Of a DNA stretch of 64,000 nt, positions 1-9,881 are shown piece after piece (position 1 is the stretch's first letter; each line of letters starts with the position of its first letter). This stretch comes from Poteriospumella lacustris. Taxonomy: Eukaryota > Sar > Chrysophyceae > Chromulinales > Dinobryaceae. A program made the position numbers and the translations under genes. The notes beneath the pieces are model-generated. The model was not told the origin of the DNA. It ran no database searches and worked only from the letters and a program-made list of their open reading frames with translations. The stretch spans positions 1-64,000 of the forward strand of contig SMOI01000154.1 of NCBI GenBank assembly GCA_008000375.1. The letters run 5' to 3'.

Positions 1-866
1 CGACCGCGGCGCCGGACGAGGACGGCGGCTGCGCGGCGCAGCTGCTCGCCGACGACGTCGACTGGCTCGAGCGCGGCGTCGGCTACGCGCGCGCCGCGTG
101 GGCCCCGAGCGACGACGAAGACGACGCCGGCGCCGACGACGACGACGACGCGGCGCCGCGGCGGGCGACGTCGCCGTTCGAGGGGCAGCTGTGGCTTCCG
201 ACGGACAGCGACGGCGACAGCGACGGTGACGGCGACGGCGACGGCGACGGCGTCGACACCGCCGACGAGCTCGACGACGACGGCGGCAGCGACGCCGACG
301 ATGCCGACGCCGATGACGGCGCCCGCCACCGTCGCCGCCCCCGCGACGCTGCGCGGCGCACCGCTTCGACCGGCGCCGCGGACGACGGCGACGGCGACGG
401 CGACGGCGACGCGGAGGGCGACGAGCTCGACGGCGCGGCGCTGGACGCGTGGTTCGCGCAGGACGCGGCGCTGGCGGACGAGGAGGACGAGGCGGAGGAG
501 GTGGACGACCTGCTCGTCGGCTACCGCCCCGGCGACGACCGCCGCCAGCGCTGGCGCCGCCGCCGCCGCGCCATCGTCTTCGTGCCGCACCAGCGCGCGC
601 TGGTGCTGCCGATTCTGCGTCACAGCTACCGCCGCATGTACCGCGCTGTGCTGCGCTTCCTGCGCGGCCTCCTGACCGCGTCGCCGTCGGCCACCGCCGC
701 GGCCACAACGGTCGACGCGGCGGCCGCCGCTGCAGCGTCGTGGGCGCCGGCTGCGACGCTGCCCGCCGCGGCGTCGTCGTCGACGGCGTCGTCGGCGCTG
801 CCGTCGCCGCTGCTGCGCCGTCCGCAGGCGCAGCGCCCGTCGGACGCGCCGCCCACGAGCCTCTAG
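1..866 (+). CDS. 3' part of an acidic, low-complexity protein (partial)
   Basis: An open frame enters from the left edge (first full codon at position 3) and ends at TAG 864-866, giving about 287 residues of a C-terminus. The first two thirds are dominated by Asp, with Asp-Gly and Asp-Ala runs around 110-430. A very basic patch rich in Arg follows at about 540-575, then a hydrophobic/basic stretch that could be helical (about 580-670), then an Ala/Ser/Pro tail. No known domain was recognised. The start and most of the gene lie outside the window. GC content is extremely high, so several other frames are also open; this frame is chosen for its acidic/basic pattern and because it stays open from the edge. 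Function unknown. Confidence 0.55.
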   Translation, partial: TAAPDEDGGCAAQLLADDVDWLERGVGYARAAWAPSDDEDDAGADDDDDAAPRRATSPFEGQLWLPTDSDGDSDGDGDGDGDGVDTADELDDDGGSDADDADADDGARHRRRPRDAARRTASTGAADDGDGDGDGDAEGDELDGAALDAWFAQDAALADEEDEAEEVDDLLVGYRPGDDRRQRWRRRRRAIVFVPHQRALVLPILRHSYRRMYRAVLRFLRGLLTASPSATAAATTVDAAAAAAASWAPAATLPAAASSSTASSALPSPLLRRPQAQRPSDAPPTSL

Positions 867-1416
867 CCGCTGGCGACACACCGCGACACAGTGAGACACA
901 CTGTGACACACCGCGACACAGGGAGACACACTGTGACACACCGCGACACAGAGAGACACATAGAGACACAGAGACTGTAAACCGATAAGACGTTTAACAC
1001 GTTACACGTGGCACAGCGACCGCGCGGGGAGGTGGGGGCGACGCTACAGACGCGCGGGACGCGTCTTCATTCGACGAGGGGCGAGCGACTAGGGCGCGGG
1101 AGCGATGGGGACACAGCGACTGGGACACAGCGGAGACACGGGACACAGCGACTGGAGACACGGGGCACAACGAAGAGAGCGACGAGCGGAAAACGCGACG
1201 GACGGACACAGCGACACACACGAACAGCGATGGGCAGCGACGCGGCGGGGGTGGGGGACACACGCCGAGACACAGAGGGGCAGAGACACAGACACACAGA
1301 CACAGGGGCCGCCGGAGACACAGACACAGACACAGACACAGAGAGCGAGACACACCGCGACACACCGAGGGACAGACAGACGCGAGGTGGTGGTGGGGTG
1401 GGTGGGGGGAGGGGGC
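867..1416. other. Convergent intergenic region rich in GACACA words
   Basis: Gap between the acidic-protein stop and the stop of the rhomboid gene, which points the other way. After the 30-bp repeat, the words GACACA and GAGACACA recur irregularly from about 1110 to 1380. No gene or RNA was recognised. The open frames here are low-complexity by-products of the repeat. Confidence 0.6.
875..964. repeat. 30-bp tandem repeat, GACACA-rich, three copies
   Basis: Three near-identical copies of a 30-bp unit built from GACACA and GACACAC words follow directly after the stop codon of the first gene, probably in its 3' UTR. The copies differ at one or two positions. Confidence 0.85.
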
Positions 1417-2818
1417 TCAGTAGCCGTCGGAGCAGGTCGCCATCGAGGCGGCGAGCGCGGCCTGCGACCGGTGCGGGTACTGGTCCATGAGTGCGAAGAG
1501 GCGGTGGCAGCAGGCGTCGCGTGTCGCGAGGTTGTGCAGCAGCGGCGACACGAGGGGCGCGGGCGGGTAGAAGAGGAGGTAGTGCCACAGCAGCAGGCCC
1601 ACGAGCGCCGAGAAGACGAGGATGCCGCCCAGCGAGGTGCAGACGGCGCCCCACGAGATCTTGCGGTAGGTGACGGTCATGGTCATGGCCACGACGAAGC
1701 CGGTGACGAGGCCGACGATGTGCGACGAGTAGGCGGTCGTGGGGCTGAAGGCGACGTAGAAGAAGAGCAGGTCGATGGCCAGCTGCGCAGCCAGCACCAG
1801 CGGCAGGACGAAGGCCACGATGGGGTCGACCAGGTCGCGGTGGGCGATCGCGACGTACCAACAGGCGCCGATGAGGCCGTACGCGCCGGGACTGGCGCCC
1901 ACGAGGCCCGTGTACGGCGACAGCGCCGAGTAGCCCAACACGCCCACGGCGATGGACGTTTCGAAGACGACGATCGTCGAGAGGAAGCTCAGCGGGTGGT
2001 ACATCTCGAGGACGGAGCCGTAGATGAGGATGCACGCGCTGTTCCCGCCGATGTGCTGCAGGCCGGCTGCGCGACACACGAGACACACACGAGACACAAA
2101 CGACACAGGTCAGTGACGCGGCACATGCCAACGACCGTAGCGCGGGGGGGGGGGAGACTTACAGTGTACGAGCTGCATGCTCAACAGTCGCCAGGCCTTG
2201 AAGCGCTCGTCGGCGCAGCTGGGAAAGGGGCCGACGGTGTAGAACCACCACTCGGCGTTGGGCGGCGACACCGGCGAGTGCCAGCCGAGCGAGGACAGCG
2301 ACAGGTCGTCCGACAGGACGATGCCGAGGATGAACGACAGCCCTGGCCACAGCGAGGCAACCGATTAGACACAGGCGGAGGGAGGGGCAAGCAGTGCAGG
2401 CGGGGCGACGTACAGATGGCGACGGTGATGGCGATGGTGAAGACGGGGTAGTAGCGACTGATCGGGTGCTCCAGCTGCATCGAGATCGGCCGGCTCTGGC
2501 GATTGCGCTGTCGCGCGTCGAAGCTGGAGGTGGAAATGACGCTGATGGGTCGACTCATCCGCCAGCTGTTGTAGAGGATGCTGCCGTAGATGGTGCTGCC
2601 GGGCCGCAGACTGACCGGGCGGCTGCCCACACCGGACTCGGCGTTCGACGCGGCGTCCCAGAAATCTTCTTTACCTTCTTCTAACATTTCGAGCTGTTCC
2701 ACGGAGGGAGAGAGTCAATTTCAGTGGGTCAAGGTCGAACGGGAGGACGACGCACCTGAAATGGGAAATGAAACTTGACGGTGCCATCCTGGGCTTGGAT
2801 CTCGCCGAAGACATCCAT
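1417..2818 (-). CDS. Rhomboid-family intramembrane serine protease
   Basis: Four exons on the minus strand: 2756-2818, 2414-2693, 2163-2342 and 1417-2066. Introns are 62, 71 and 96 bp with GT-AG ends, and the joined frame is 390 residues. The N-terminal 110 residues are soluble and Ser/Arg-rich. A first membrane segment spans the exon 2/3 junction and several more follow. Rhomboid signatures are visible: a His-x-x-x-Asn motif (QHIGGN) in the second helix, the catalytic GASPGAYG motif (Ser near residue 233) and the catalytic His in SSHIVG (near residue 291). Rhomboids cleave transmembrane helices inside the bilayer. The N-terminus shows no clear mitochondrial presequence, so a secretory or plasma-membrane rhomboid is more likely; this is inference. 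The gene is tail-to-tail with the acidic-protein gene. Confidence 0.88.
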
Positions 2819-3315
2819 TGTTCGCGTTGCTATCCTTTGCTAAGGCTCAAGATGGGATTGAAAACAACACTAGTCGTTCTTGCTATTCACGTACGCGGAA
2901 GGGTTGCAACCCGCAGTCGGTGACGAATGGTGGTGCTGCCGGGCAACTCAAAGTAACGATCAACCAGTTGCTTCTAGACGCACTCTGGATGAAAGGCTTC
3001 ATAAAAATTCAGCACAACGATTGCAGTATGCCTTTAGCCCGCATGCAGACGGCGTCACGAGCGCAAAGGGCCTCCCATTGCGCTGCGAACTGGCGACTGA
3101 AAACCGCGCCACGGGCCCGCCACGGACGGATCTTCCCGCAGGACAGCGACGTCGCAGGCCGCCCACTCACATCTTCACCGACGCCAGAGCATCATTCCAA
3201 CCTTTGTTCCGCCCGCCGCGTAGCGCAGGGCGACGGCGGCCGAGCCGCCTGTTCAACTCAACAGTGTTCCGCCTGGGTGAGGAGATATATTTACAATAAA
3301 GCGAAGAGGGGTTGC
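2819..3315. other. Intergenic region upstream of the rhomboid gene
   Basis: About 500 bp between the rhomboid start codon and the J-protein stop, both on the minus strand. It should hold the rhomboid promoter and the J-protein 3' UTR. Open frames on the plus strand here have no recognisable domain and look like chance. Confidence 0.5.
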
Positions 3316-4681
3316 TCAAGCGAACGCGGGCAACAGCAACGCGACGACGAGCAGAGCCCACCGATGCCGCGCCCACGCCTCGTTCACCAGTCGCACGCGA
3401 TCGGCGGCGGTGGGAAGCAGGCGCAGATGCTCGCCAAAGTGCTGCAGCTCGGTAAGTTTCTCATGCAGACGATGTTTCAGCAGCGTGAGCTCATCGACGG
3501 GCTCACCGCGTCGAAACTGGTGCCAGGCCAGCAGCCACTGCGACACGACGTTGTTGTAGCCCTCCTGCACCATCTTTCGCAGCTTGCGCGGCGTGAGCGA
3601 TCGCACGCGGGCCATTTTCATGAGCTCTTTGTCGTAGTCGCACCTCTTCGAGGGATTCGCGAGGACGTCGTAGGCGTCTTGAATCGCGTCGAAGGCGGCC
3701 TTCGCGTCTGGGTGCGGGTTCTTGTCTGCGGCGCACGGCAGCCAGCAGAACAGACAGTCAGCAGTCAGTGCTGTACGATCGAGTACACGTGTCAGAAAGC
3801 GGGGCTTACCGGGATGAACTTGAAGGGCCAGAGCGCGATACTGTCGCTTGAGCGCGAAGTCGTCCGCAGAGCGAGGCACGCCCAGCACCGAGTACAAGTC
3901 CGCGCGAACGTCATCGTATGTCGCCACAATTCGCTCCACAGGGGCAGCTAAGTGTCGCGGTACGACGTAACGGGCACGCCGCAGCTGGTCTGCTTCTTTG
4001 CGTTCCGCCAGCTGCTGCTCGGCGTAGGCCACGTTGATGCGCGTGTTCTCACTGAGGCGGTCCTCGAGCTCTTGGAAGCGACTGTTCGACATCGAAGCCA
4101 TTTTGCTCCTTCGAGCGCTACTGCGTGATCGAGAGGACTGTTTCTGCGTTTGACGCTGTTGCTGCTGGTGGTGGAACGCGTCGCGTTTCTCGCGGTCGAT
4201 GTCGCCACCGTAATAGGCGCCACCAGCAGTGGTCGCTGGCGGCGATTCGTTGCGCTTCGTCGCTTTACGTTTTAACTGCCTCTTTTTCTTTGTTTTTAGC
4301 TTGTCGCGCATGACCTCTGACGACGACTGCTTAGCTTGAGTGTTGGCAGCGCCGGGAGCCGACCACGACGGCGGCGACTGCCGAGACGCCGGCTCGGCGA
4401 CCTCTTCGATTGGTGGCTGTGCATCGCTCGGCTCTTCTTCTGTTTCATTAGCTGCGAGTTCCTCCATCTGATCAGGCATTCAGAAGGTTAATACTGCTGC
4501 AACACCGGAAGTGAATCTACCGTACCTCTTTCATGATCTGACCCAACTCCTCTTCTGTCATCTCACCATCAGAACCATAGTCGTCCCGCTGGTCAGCCTC
4601 ACGTTCAACCTCTTGTTGAATTGTGAATACCAAAAGGCAGGCCAATAGTGTGAGAAAGAATAGCACAACTTGTAGTCTCAT
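3316..4681 (-). CDS. Membrane-anchored J-domain co-chaperone, ER type
   Basis: Three exons (4526-4681, 3810-4467 and 3316-3725) with introns of 58 and 84 bp give 407 residues. The first exon encodes a signal peptide or signal anchor (MRLQVVLFFLTLLACLLVF). An acidic stretch and a Gln/Arg/Lys-rich linker follow. The J domain lies at about 230-300; its essential His-Pro-Asp is split by the second intron, CATCCCG joining ACAAG to give HPDKN. The C-terminus ends in a hydrophobic segment (ALLVVALLLPAFA) that could be a second anchor. J proteins stimulate Hsp70 ATPase; with an N-terminal signal the likely site is the ER membrane, partnering BiP. The exact DNAJB/C class cannot be named. Another reading puts the J domain on the cytosolic side, depending on topology. 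Confidence 0.8.
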
Positions 4682-5350
4682 GGCTGAACAATCGTTGAAG
4701 CGGCTTGTTGATCACTGATTTGCACGTATCGATTGAATCCTCCTCCTATATCCGTGCAACTACGCATCAACCCGATCACGGTCAGCTTCAGATGGAAATG
4801 AACGGACAGCCTTCCGCCTTCCCATTCATTTCTTCGTGATTCGTTCATCGCTCGACGATTTTCAATTCCGCCGCGTCATCGTCGTCGAGTACAGTCGATA
4901 GTCGCGACGACGACGACACCCCACAGGGTCAAAAAATCGACTTTTCGGTGGGAGGCTGCCGAAATCTCGTGTGTCCCAGCGGGCGAACTGCAAATTCGGC
5001 ACGATGCCCGCGCCAGTGTCCGCGACAAAGATCGACAACGGCGGCAGCGCCGCTTGCTCTGCCAACGCGACGGTGAAAAATTGTCTGAAGAAAATGGAAA
5101 AGGAATTGCAGTGCCACTGACCAGTCCACTTCCATTCGGTAGCGACAAGGTGTTCGTGTTCACCTATTGAGTCAAGGAAAATTCGTAGGCTGTGATTCTT
5201 TGGTTCAGTTTGCTCGGTGCTTTTCGTCTGTGCGGTGTTATCCAAAACAGCAAGGGTAAGTGCACTCAGAGTCGCCGATACGTTGCAAGCTCACCCTGAC
5301 AGTGTGTTGGGATATTCACAGACAGCACATTGAGAATTATCCATTAAGGT
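4682..5350. promoter_or_regulatory. Divergent intergenic region, J-protein / EF-hand phosphatase
   Basis: Start codons of two divergent genes flank this 669-bp gap, so it should contain both promoters. No defined motif was identified. A 38-codon plus-strand frame at 5004-5120, with three cysteines in its second half, is not supported well enough to call. Confidence 0.5.
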
Positions 5351-7892
5351 ATGGGAAACTCGTGCGCTCCAAGTCCGACTATCCGTAACCCGAAAGAAGA
5401 CAAGTTCTCCCCACCTCCAACTCCACCCGTTACCGCGAAATCTGCACAGAAAGATCAGTCCCAGTCCACGACAGCTACAGACATGCAAGCTCCAGCACCC
5501 TCATCTCTAGCGCAAGTGTTCGCCACACTTCCTCCGCAGCCCCCAGCGTCCGAGACGCCGATGTCGTCGGTGTCCATCGACTCGTACGATTCACGCACCG
5601 TCAGTTTGAAGGATCAAAACCTCCCACAAGATGTTCGCAAGGCACTCGCCGCCAACCGCATTCGCCGCATGGCGCAGCGGAAGAAGGCGCTGCAAGCCGC
5701 TCAGGCCGAACACCAGTGGAAGATCTTCGCCGATTTGGACACCAAAGACGAGGCGGAAATGCTCCACTTGGCCGTGTTCATGCAAACATTGATTGAAACT
5801 GTCCCCGGCGCTTCCGCAGGACGCAGTGAACGCAGTAAGCTGCGCGAGGCGTTGTCGTTGGACGAGCACGAGTCGTCGCAGCTGAAGGACGACACGCCGG
5901 ATATCACGATCAGCCTGGGCGACGTGAAGTACAAGGAGGTGCACGCGCGCCACCACTCCCTGTCGACGAACAACATGAAGGAGTTCGACCTGTGCGACAT
6001 CGACATGGACGCCGAGTGCGTGCAGGAGGTCATCGACGTGTACCGCATGGGCGGCCGCCTGTCGCGCAACTCGATCGTCAAGATCTTGCGCAAGACGTAC
6101 CGTCTGGTGCTGAAGATCGGCAACATGACGCGTGTGAACATCCCCGACCGCGGCATGTGCACGGTCGTGGGCGATCTGCACGGCCAGCTGAGCGACTTGC
6201 TGTGCATCATCGACACCGTCGGACTGCCCAGCACCGACAACCGTTTCATCTTCAACGGCGACTTCGTGGACCGCGGCGAGAAGGGCTTAGAAATCGTGTG
6301 CATTCTGTTCTTGATGTTCGTGGTCTACGGCCCCGAGGTCGTCTGCATGAACCGCGGCAACCACGAAGACTTGCCCGTGTGTCGCGTCTACGGCTTCGAA
6401 CAGGAGGTGAAGGAGAAGTACGACGAGCTGCTCTTCGAGATGTTCGCCGAGGTCTTCAACCACCTGCCGCTCTTCTCCACCATCAACAGTTCCATCTTCG
6501 TCGTGCACGGCGGCCTCTTCCACAACCCGCAGACGACGCTGCAGGACCTCGAGGACATCGACCGCACCGACTACTTCGTCAAGCCGCCGGTGCCTTATCC
6601 GCAGAACATCATCGGCCTGTCGCCCGAGGACCAGCGCAAAGAGTATCTGAAGCAGTTGCAGCGCGATGCGATGTGGTCGGACCCCACCGAGGAGTACGGC
6701 TGCTTCTTGAACCCGCGCGGCGCCGGCGTGTCCTTCGGCCCGGACATCGCCAGCCAGTTCATGGCCGAGAACGGCTTCTCGATGGTCGTGCGCTCGCACG
6801 AGTGCGTCATGCGCGGCTTTGAGCTGCCGTATCAAATGTCGATGCACAGCTACTCGTTCAAGGCCGGCGGCGAGGAGAAGGCGCCGGGCCACATGTTGGA
6901 CCTGGACATCTACCACGAGTCGTCGGGCGTGCCCTTCCTGTGCACGCTCTTCTCCGCGTCCAACTACATCGGCGGCGACAACGACGGCGCCATTTTGCAG
7001 TTCGCCTCGCACCCGTTCCACATGTCGGCGCCCGTCGGGTCGAAGTGCAACATGCACTACTACGTGCGCCGCTACAAGACGTCGGAGGCCGAGCGCGACC
7101 TCGCCGCCTCCAACACGCTCTCGCTGCGCGAGCTCATTCTGAAGAAGAAGTCGGCGCTGTCCACCGCCTTCGAGGCCGCCGACGTGCACAACCACGGGCA
7201 GATCTCGCGCGTGGAGTGGGCGGAGATCATGCAGCGCGTGACGCTGATGAAGATCCGCTGGCTCGGCGTGGTCAACACGATCGCCACCGACGACTGCCTC
7301 ACGCCCACCTCGGTCTTCTACCGACAGTTCTTGGCCAACTTCACGCTGGGCTCCTCGCCGGCGCTGCAGGCGATGGAGAGCAAAGGAATGGACGCGAAGT
7401 CGGTGCTCGACGACATGTACGGCATGCGCAAGCAGCTGGAGACCGTCTTCTACTTCTTCGACACCAACGGCGACGGCGTAAGTGCCCCCCCCCTTCCGCC
7501 CCCTGCGACTGCCTGTGCTGACGTGCGTCGCGGTGTGTTCTGTGTGTCCTGCAGGTGATTTCTCGCGAAGAGTTCCGCGAGGGCTGCGCGAAGCTGAACA
7601 GCATGCTGCACCCGGACTGCCAGCTGACGAACATCGACCGCACGCTGGAGGTGATGGACTTCGACGGCTCGGGCACCATCGACATCAACGAGTTCTTCGA
7701 GGTACGACGGCCGCATCTCCGCCTTGGCGCGTCGCTGTGGCGCCTGTGTCTCACCAACGTGTCGTGTCGTGTCGTGTCGTGTCGTAGACGTTCCGCATTC
7801 TGGACGCGAAAGACGGCAAGGTCGACGGCGTCATCTCGCTGGCGCAGCAGAACAAACCGAAGCTCAGCGGCGTCGAGAAGCTGCTGTCGTAA
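5351..7892 (+). CDS. PPEF: Ser/Thr protein phosphatase with EF hands (PPEF/PP7/rdgC type)
   Basis: Exons 5351-7477, 7555-7701 and 7788-7892 (introns of 77 and 86 bp) give 792 residues. The protein starts MGNSC, a good N-myristoylation signal with a neighbouring Cys for palmitoylation, so membrane targeting is likely. An IQ-like calmodulin-binding helix rich in Arg/Lys lies near residues 100-115. The PPP catalytic core shows GDLHG (274), GDFVDRG, RGNHE, RSHE and HGG, all metal-binding or catalytic motifs of the family. The C-terminus has a degenerate EF-hand and two canonical ones (loops DTNGDGVISREE near 704 and DFDGSGTIDINE near 744). This domain order matches rdgC/PPEF phosphatases, which are regulated by Ca2+ and calmodulin. 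Intron 1 cuts the first EF loop; intron 2 carries a GTGTC pentamer repeat. Confidence 0.94.
7758..7786. repeat. GTGTC pentanucleotide repeat in PPEF intron 2
   Basis: About five copies of GTGTC run directly into the 3' splice site (TAG at 7785-7787). The repeat forms the pyrimidine-containing end of the intron. Confidence 0.8.
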
Positions 7893-8292
7893 CGTGGTCG
7901 GTCTCCGTGTGCTAAATTAGATTTTATCGCCGCGGCGGGCGCAGACGCGGCGGCCACCGCCGTGTCTGCCCCGTCGCTTGTTTTTCTTTCGTTTGTTTTG
8001 TTGTTGTCCTCGCCCCATCCGCTTTCCTCGCACCCCTCTCCCACCTCCCCTCGACCCTCGCGAACGAAGAGACGCGCCATTGGCGCTGCATTTGATTTGT
8101 TATTGGCTCGCATCACTAGCTACGGGTCGGCGCGACGCCGCGCGTCCGCCCGCCGCGGGGGCAGGTGCGGTTCGATCTGTGCGCTTCCACCGGTCGCTCC
8201 CGCCTCGCCGTCCGGGCCGCCCCGAGCGCCTCGTTGTTCACCGTAACCGCTCCACCAAAGATCTCCTTTCACTCGACCGCCGCCGTTCTGTG
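7893..8292. other. Convergent 3' region between PPEF and the secretory-protein gene
   Basis: Four hundred bases separate the two stop codons. This should be the 3' UTRs of both genes. No repeat, RNA or open frame of interest was seen. Confidence 0.5.
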
Positions 8293-9544
8293 CTACGTCT
8301 GTTGCTGTTGCGTGTCCTGTGGCGAGTTGTTCTCCGCGACGCTGCTGGCGACGATGTCTTCGATGTCGCGCAGGTTGGCCGCCAGCTGCGGGTCCACCTA
8401 CGTCCACCGCCGACGAGCGACGCGGGTCAGCACCGCTCAGCGACGAAGCGACGGGGCCCAGCGCCGACACGTACCTCATCCGACCGCTTCGCCAGCTGCC
8501 CGATGTGCAGGCGTATGCTCTGCACCAGTAGCTCCCGTGCATCGCGATCGTAGCGCGCGATGTGAGCCAGAGTCTATGTGCGTCACCACACCTGAGTTGG
8601 AGCCGTCGCTGCAGGCGCAGCGAGGTGCGGCGCTTACCTTCTGTCGCATCTCGTCCGCTGTGCTGCTCGCCGCCAGCGCGGGCAGTGCTCGAACATCGAC
8701 GCCCAGCCTATATGAGCCACAGCGAGGAGTCAATAAATGATACACGAGTGACACAGGGCCCGTTGCGCCTGACCGTTGGGCGCGCGCCTCGAGCACGTTG
8801 AGTTTGATGGCCAGCAGCACCTGCTCCGCCGGCGACTGGTACTCCGCGTCCTGGATCTCCGCGTCCAGAAACAGACTGAAGTCCAGCGACGATATCTGCA
8901 CCCCCATTGCATACATAGAGCCCCGTGAGACACCGAGAGACGCATCGGCAGCGGCGAGACACACCTTGTCGACGTTGGCCGCCAGAAACGACCGCAGCTG
9001 CGCCTCCGACACCTTCGCCGCCATGACCAGCTCGCGCAGGACCGCCTGGTTCCTCTCGACCATTTGCTTCTTCTCCGCGGCCAGTGCCTCCATGGCGTTC
9101 AGTATCAGGTAGTAGGCTTGCAGCACGTACTCGTTGGCGCGCAGCTCAGGGTAGCGCCGCAGCATCATCTCCGTCAGCCTGCAGCCGCGAGACGGGTCAT
9201 CCACGGCATTCCCAACGGCAAGATGAGGTAGGTATCACTTACTTGGGAATATTTTTCCTGAAGACAAAGCCCACGTTGCTAGAGACAAGGCGCAACGCCT
9301 GTTCAACGTTCTCTCCTTCGATGGCGGTGGCCATGTCCGAGTAGATGTTCTTCAGAGCTTCCATGTCCGACGGCGTTGGTTCGGGGAAGAAGATGGACGA
9401 GATGTCCTGTTCCTCTGCTTTATCGGCCAGCTGCAGTTTGTGCATCCTCTTGGCCAAGAAGGGCCGCAGAGAGAACAAGAGGGCGTTGACCTGCGCAGCC
9501 AACACCAAGCAGAGCAAGAGAAGAACGACCTCTGATCGCAGCAT
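8293..9544 (-). CDS. Secreted or ER-luminal protein of unknown function
   Basis: Six exons (9243-9544, 8965-9178, 8774-8895, 8638-8707, 8475-8573 and 8293-8397) join in frame to 303 residues; introns are 64-77 bp. One donor (8773, GTCAGG) is weak, but the join keeps the frame. The start chosen is the ATG at 9544, which gives a clear signal peptide (MLRSEVVLLLLCLVLAAQ). The mature part is almost wholly helical, with many Leu/Ala/Glu, no Cys-rich motif and no transmembrane segment; it ends in a Gln/Thr tail. No known family was recognised. It is divergent from calnexin with a 337-bp gap, which suggests co-regulation and perhaps an ER role, but this is only context. No KDEL-like retention signal is present. 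Confidence 0.75.
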
Positions 9545-9881
9545 CGATCCTTCACCACTCAACAAGGCGTCTTCAAGAATATGAAATACACTGTGGACTG
9601 CTCCTCGAAGTGATGCGTAAACCGTTAACGACCAAGGCAGATCACGGATCAGTCACAATGGACACAGCTGTGTGAGGCGAGTGTCACTCTTTTCGTAACG
9701 CTTTTTCGCAGACCCAACCACAACACCCAGAGTTTAGGTATGTTTTCGAGAACGTCGACGGCGACGACGACGACGACGCCGCCGACGGCGTACAGTATGC
9801 GAACACTTGGCGCTCGGCGGTCACTTTGGACGTGATGAATCGATAGGAGAGATACGCAGACGACGCCACAACATCGGAAAA
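9545..9881. promoter_or_regulatory. Bidirectional promoter region, secretory protein / calnexin
   Basis: A 337-bp gap between two divergent start codons, both for signal-peptide proteins. It should contain both promoters and could carry an ER-stress element, but none was identified by eye. Confidence 0.5.

Noticed and set aside
2818-3951. Long plus-strand frame opposite the rhomboid promoter and J-protein
   Set aside because: It runs antisense through the well-supported J-protein exons and has no domain, so it is a shadow.
5004-5120. A 38-codon plus-strand frame with three Cys in its second half, perhaps a CHCH-type protein
   Set aside because: Too short, the Cys spacing does not give a twin Cx9C pair, and no splice partner was found.
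9807-9881. Upstream in-frame ATG of calnexin
   Set aside because: It would place 25 charged residues before the signal peptide; the ATG at 9882 puts the signal peptide at the start.
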